Origin: an uncultured Legionellales bacterium
Lineage (GTDB): Bacteria > Pseudomonadota > Gammaproteobacteria > UBA1113
DNA: 8,994 nucleotides
Assembly (NCBI GenBank): GCA_945956945.1
Contig: CAMFJO010000017.1
Location: forward strand, 1 to 8,994
Direction: 5' to 3'
In this document: positions 6,820-8,994 of the stretch, in pieces
Layout: every line of letters begins with the position of its first letter
Position numbering within the stretch: the stretch's first letter is position 1
The notes under the pieces: generated by a model
The model's database searches: none
Told to the model about the DNA's origin: nothing
What the model saw: only the letters and a program-made list of their open reading frames with translations
Translations under genes and position numbers: made by a program

Positions 6820-8994
6820 CTCTGTGATTAGCTTCAGACTGTAGATAAGGTTGTGAACGCTTTAGCCTGGGGCTAACACCATTTGGAGGCGTATGGGGTT
6901 CCGTTTTTGTCAATTTAGGGTTTGGAGCCGGAAACAGTGCCGCCTTTCCTCCCAAACCACTCGCACTAGAAGACGAACTGCTGCTAGAAGATACCCTTAG
7001 GTTACTACTGGGAAGTGAAGGCACACAAGATCCTGATAAAGATTGAACTAACCAGTCATGATGTTGATTCAGATCCAAAGCAAGTTCCCAAACTTGACCG
7101 GGCGGATTGGCTTCGTGCACACAGGCTATTTCCGGCTTTGCGGAGACATCCGTTTCGTGCCATTCTCGATTTCTAGCCTCTTTACACCGTTGCAGTAGAT
7201 CAATCATCATTTTATTGAAGGGCGGAATAGACGGCTGTTCTGGGTGTTGTTGTCCTAGTAGCAAACATAATCTGGCATAAGTTTCACCGACCTGATAAAT
7301 GGCTGCATGAATCGCTGAAATTAATACCGGATCCAAGCCACTCAGAAAGATAGTTCCAGGAGACTTTCCGTATTTTTCGCACTGGCTAAACAATGTTTGC
7401 AAGTTCTCTTTTAAGCGCAGCAAATTAATGCGGATACACCGCATATAATTTTCATAAGGATTTCCTTCAATGGTCACCGAATAGGGCTGTTGCTGCTTAA
7501 AAATTTTCACCAGCGTTTGAATATTGCCGGAGAATTGCGCTGTATTATGAAGAATTCTAAATGCCCTGATAGCTTGTGCCATTTCTATCAATGCTTTTTG
7601 ATTATAAAAAACCAGCTGTGTGGAATATATATCATCTGAGTGTCTATTGTGTACCAATCGATGCCGCAATAAAATAAGCTGCTGATAAGCTGCTTCCAGC
7701 TCAGGAAAATCATACCGATGCTCAATCACCGTCAACATCTGGCTTATTCCCTGCACTATATGACGGTACATTGCCAAATCCCATCCTCCTCCTGCAGGAT
7801 TACCCGATTTTAATCGTTTTTCTAACTCATCCCATGCAGAATAATCTATACAAATTGGACTTTCTTTTCTCATTAAAGTTTCTAAATGATCACAGGCATC
7901 CCTAAATCCAAGCATTCCTGGAATAGCAGCGCTTTCTTTCGCAGTAGATTTTGCTTTTCCTTTTCCACGGACAATCCTTAAGTCAGTTTCTTTTTTTACA
8001 GGGATTATCTCCGCATAGTCTGAATTTATGTGGCGTTCATCAGCCTCTTGATTGTGCTTCGAACGAAGACCCTGTGCTGCCTCCTCTTTGGCTTTCACAT
8101 TCGATTTTTGTTCGGCCATAGCAACCACTGTCTCACAGCTACCCTCTGCTTCAGGCATATGAACTGCCTGTTCACTGCCAGCAACAGCCGATGATGGCTT
8201 GGCAGCATTGACCAACACGACGACTATTTCTTGATGCTTCTTAGCAGATGCCACATCGAGTGCCGTTTGTCCCAGGTTATTAGTGATTGCTAAATCGATG
8301 CCTTTTATGGCTATGAGTGTGTCCACTACTTCCACATCCACACCGGGAAGTGCCGCTGCACTGTGTAAAGGGGTATTACCAGCCTTATTTTTGGCATTGA
8401 TATCAGCACCACATTCAATCAGCGTCATAATCATTCCTGAAAAATTAGATCGAACGGCCCAATGGAGTGCTGTGCGACCTATATTGTCTTCAGCATTGAC
8501 ATTCGCTCTCGCTGCGACCAGCAAAGTAACCATTTTTGGATCATACGATTGCGCAGCCCAATGCAATGCGGTTAGCCCTGCTTCATCTTGGGCATTGACA
8601 TCTACACCCTGATCTAAAAGTTCTTGTACTTTCCAAAATGATCTATTTTTAACAGCCTCTCTTAACGCTTGTTCCCGTGCTTCTTTCTGCTTTATTTCGT
8701 CGCGCTGTAATTTTTCTGCCAACTTTCGTTCTGAACCCTTATGGGTATCGGTTATCACCACCCTTGCTGGTTGTTTCGGCGTTTCGTATTTTTGCATGAA
8801 CAGATTGCTTACAGCTTCCATAAATGTCGTGTTTTTCGCCAAATCTTCGAAAAAAAGTGCCGGGAATATCAGCTGTATCGATTCTGTCGTTTTTCTACCG
8901 ATACCTATATCGACCAAGCCTGATTGGTTTATATTGAATATGATGACCTGTAGTTTTTCTAATTCCTGTTTAGAACCATAATATTGAATACCAT
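6809..8994 (-). CDS. Ankyrin-repeat protein with two HEPN-like R-x4-H helical units (5' end outside window)
   Basis: I recognise domains but not a named gene. Numbering is from a TTG at 8917. Residues about 60-90 form a charged coiled coil. About five ankyrin repeats cover 83-240, with TALHWAAQ, TALHWAVR, TPLHSAAA and TALDVASA cores and D(V/I)NA turns. A charged, low-complexity linker (240-335) contains a basic stretch, RGKGKAKSTAKE. Two helical regions follow: about 336-460 with R418-HRLV-H423, and about 485-628 with a YQVGETYARL helix and R582-NREW-H587. Both end in the R-x4-H pattern of HEPN ribonucleases, and the second resembles HepT/DUF86. The C-terminus has nine consecutive serines (643-651) and a basic Pro/Ser tail. 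No signal peptide or membrane helix is seen. The frame is open upstream of 8917 to the window edge, in sequence that reads like protein, and the TTG has no usable Shine-Dalgarno, so the true start probably lies outside. Ankyrin proteins of intracellular gammaproteobacteria are often secreted effectors; here that is inference. Confidence 0.85.
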   Translation of the reverse strand, partial: GIQYYGSKQELEKLQVIIFNINQSGLVDIGIGRKTTESIQLIFPALFFEDLAKNTTFMEAVSNLFMQKYETPKQPARVVITDTHKGSERKLAEKLQRDEIKQKEAREQALREAVKNRSFWKVQELLDQGVDVNAQDEAGLTALHWAAQSYDPKMVTLLVAARANVNAEDNIGRTALHWAVRSNFSGMIMTLIECGADINAKNKAGNTPLHSAAALPGVDVEVVDTLIAIKGIDLAITNNLGQTALDVASAKKHQEIVVVLVNAAKPSSAVAGSEQAVHMPEAEGSCETVVAMAEQKSNVKAKEEAAQGLRSKHNQEADERHINSDYAEIIPVKKETDLRIVRGKGKAKSTAKESAAIPGMLGFRDACDHLETLMRKESPICIDYSAWDELEKRLKSGNPAGGGWDLAMYRHIVQGISQMLTVIEHRYDFPELEAAYQQLILLRHRLVHNRHSDDIYSTQLVFYNQKALIEMAQAIRAFRILHNTAQFSGNIQTLVKIFKQQQPYSVTIEGNPYENYMRCIRINLLRLKENLQTLFSQCEKYGKSPGTIFLSGLDPVLISAIHAAIYQVGETYARLCLLLGQQHPEQPSIPPFNKMMIDLLQRCKEARNREWHETDVSAKPEIACVHEANPPGQVWELALDLNQHHDWLVQSLSGSCVPSLPSSNLRVSSSSSSSSSASGLGGKAALFPAPNPKLTKTEPHTPPNGVSPRLKRSQPYLQSEANHRVKP

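Noticed and set aside
8283..8612. 109-codon plus-strand ORF opposite the ankyrin repeats
   Set aside because: It is an antisense shadow of the repeat codons; its Ala/Ser-rich sequence mirrors the ankyrin periodicity.
1..8994. CRISPR array, tRNA, rRNA, insertion sequence or prophage
   Set aside because: No regularly spaced repeats, cloverleaf-like sequence, transposase or integrase reading frame, or phage genes were seen on either strand.

Overview
The window looks like a piece of a moderately AT-rich gammaproteobacterial chromosome. CMP-Kdo synthesis marks a Gram-negative, and dut, fmt, rsmB and kdsB are all of gammaproteobacterial type. A proton-coupled peptide transporter and a large ankyrin-repeat protein next to housekeeping genes suggest a host-associated lineage such as the Legionellales (Coxiella, Rickettsiella and relatives). 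That placement is inferred from gene content and protein style; no rRNA or other marker is present.

Layout, left to right. Positions 1-83 hold a GC-rich, hairpin-containing intergenic repeat-like segment, unlike the AT-rich DNA after it. Positions 127-1610 on the minus strand hold two overlapping genes, the ATPase and permease of an ABC importer of the nitrate/taurine/HMP class (ThiZ/ThiX-like), with no binding-protein gene in view. A 207-bp divergent intergenic region with a candidate minus-strand promoter and a 13-bp palindrome separates them from a plus-strand gene series: dut (dUTPase), fmt (Met-tRNA formyltransferase), rsmB (16S rRNA m5C967 methyltransferase), a POT-family peptide transporter, and kdsB (CMP-Kdo synthetase). 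dut/fmt, fmt/rsmB and transporter/kdsB overlap. The only gap in the series, 83 bp after rsmB, carries a plausible sigma-70 promoter.

From 6809 to the right edge a minus-strand gene converges on kdsB, overlapping its 3' end by 11 bp. It encodes a large multidomain protein: coiled coil, about five ankyrin repeats, a charged linker, two helical units that each end in an R-x4-H motif, a run of nine serines and a basic Pro/Ser-rich tail. The reading frame is open to the window edge, so its N-terminus is probably outside.

The best candidate for something undescribed is this last protein. Its second helical unit resembles HepT/DUF86 HEPN ribonucleases (a Gly-Glu helix, a Pro-containing loop, then RNREWH), and the first ends in RHRLVH. 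An ankyrin plus tandem-HEPN protein would be a plausible secreted or intracellular RNase, loosely parallel to the ankyrin/KEN layout of animal RNase L. Other points worth checking are the fmt start (a strong Shine-Dalgarno followed only by AUA/AUU codons), an Asp-to-Asn change at a presumed metal ligand of KdsB, and the missing substrate-binding protein of the importer.
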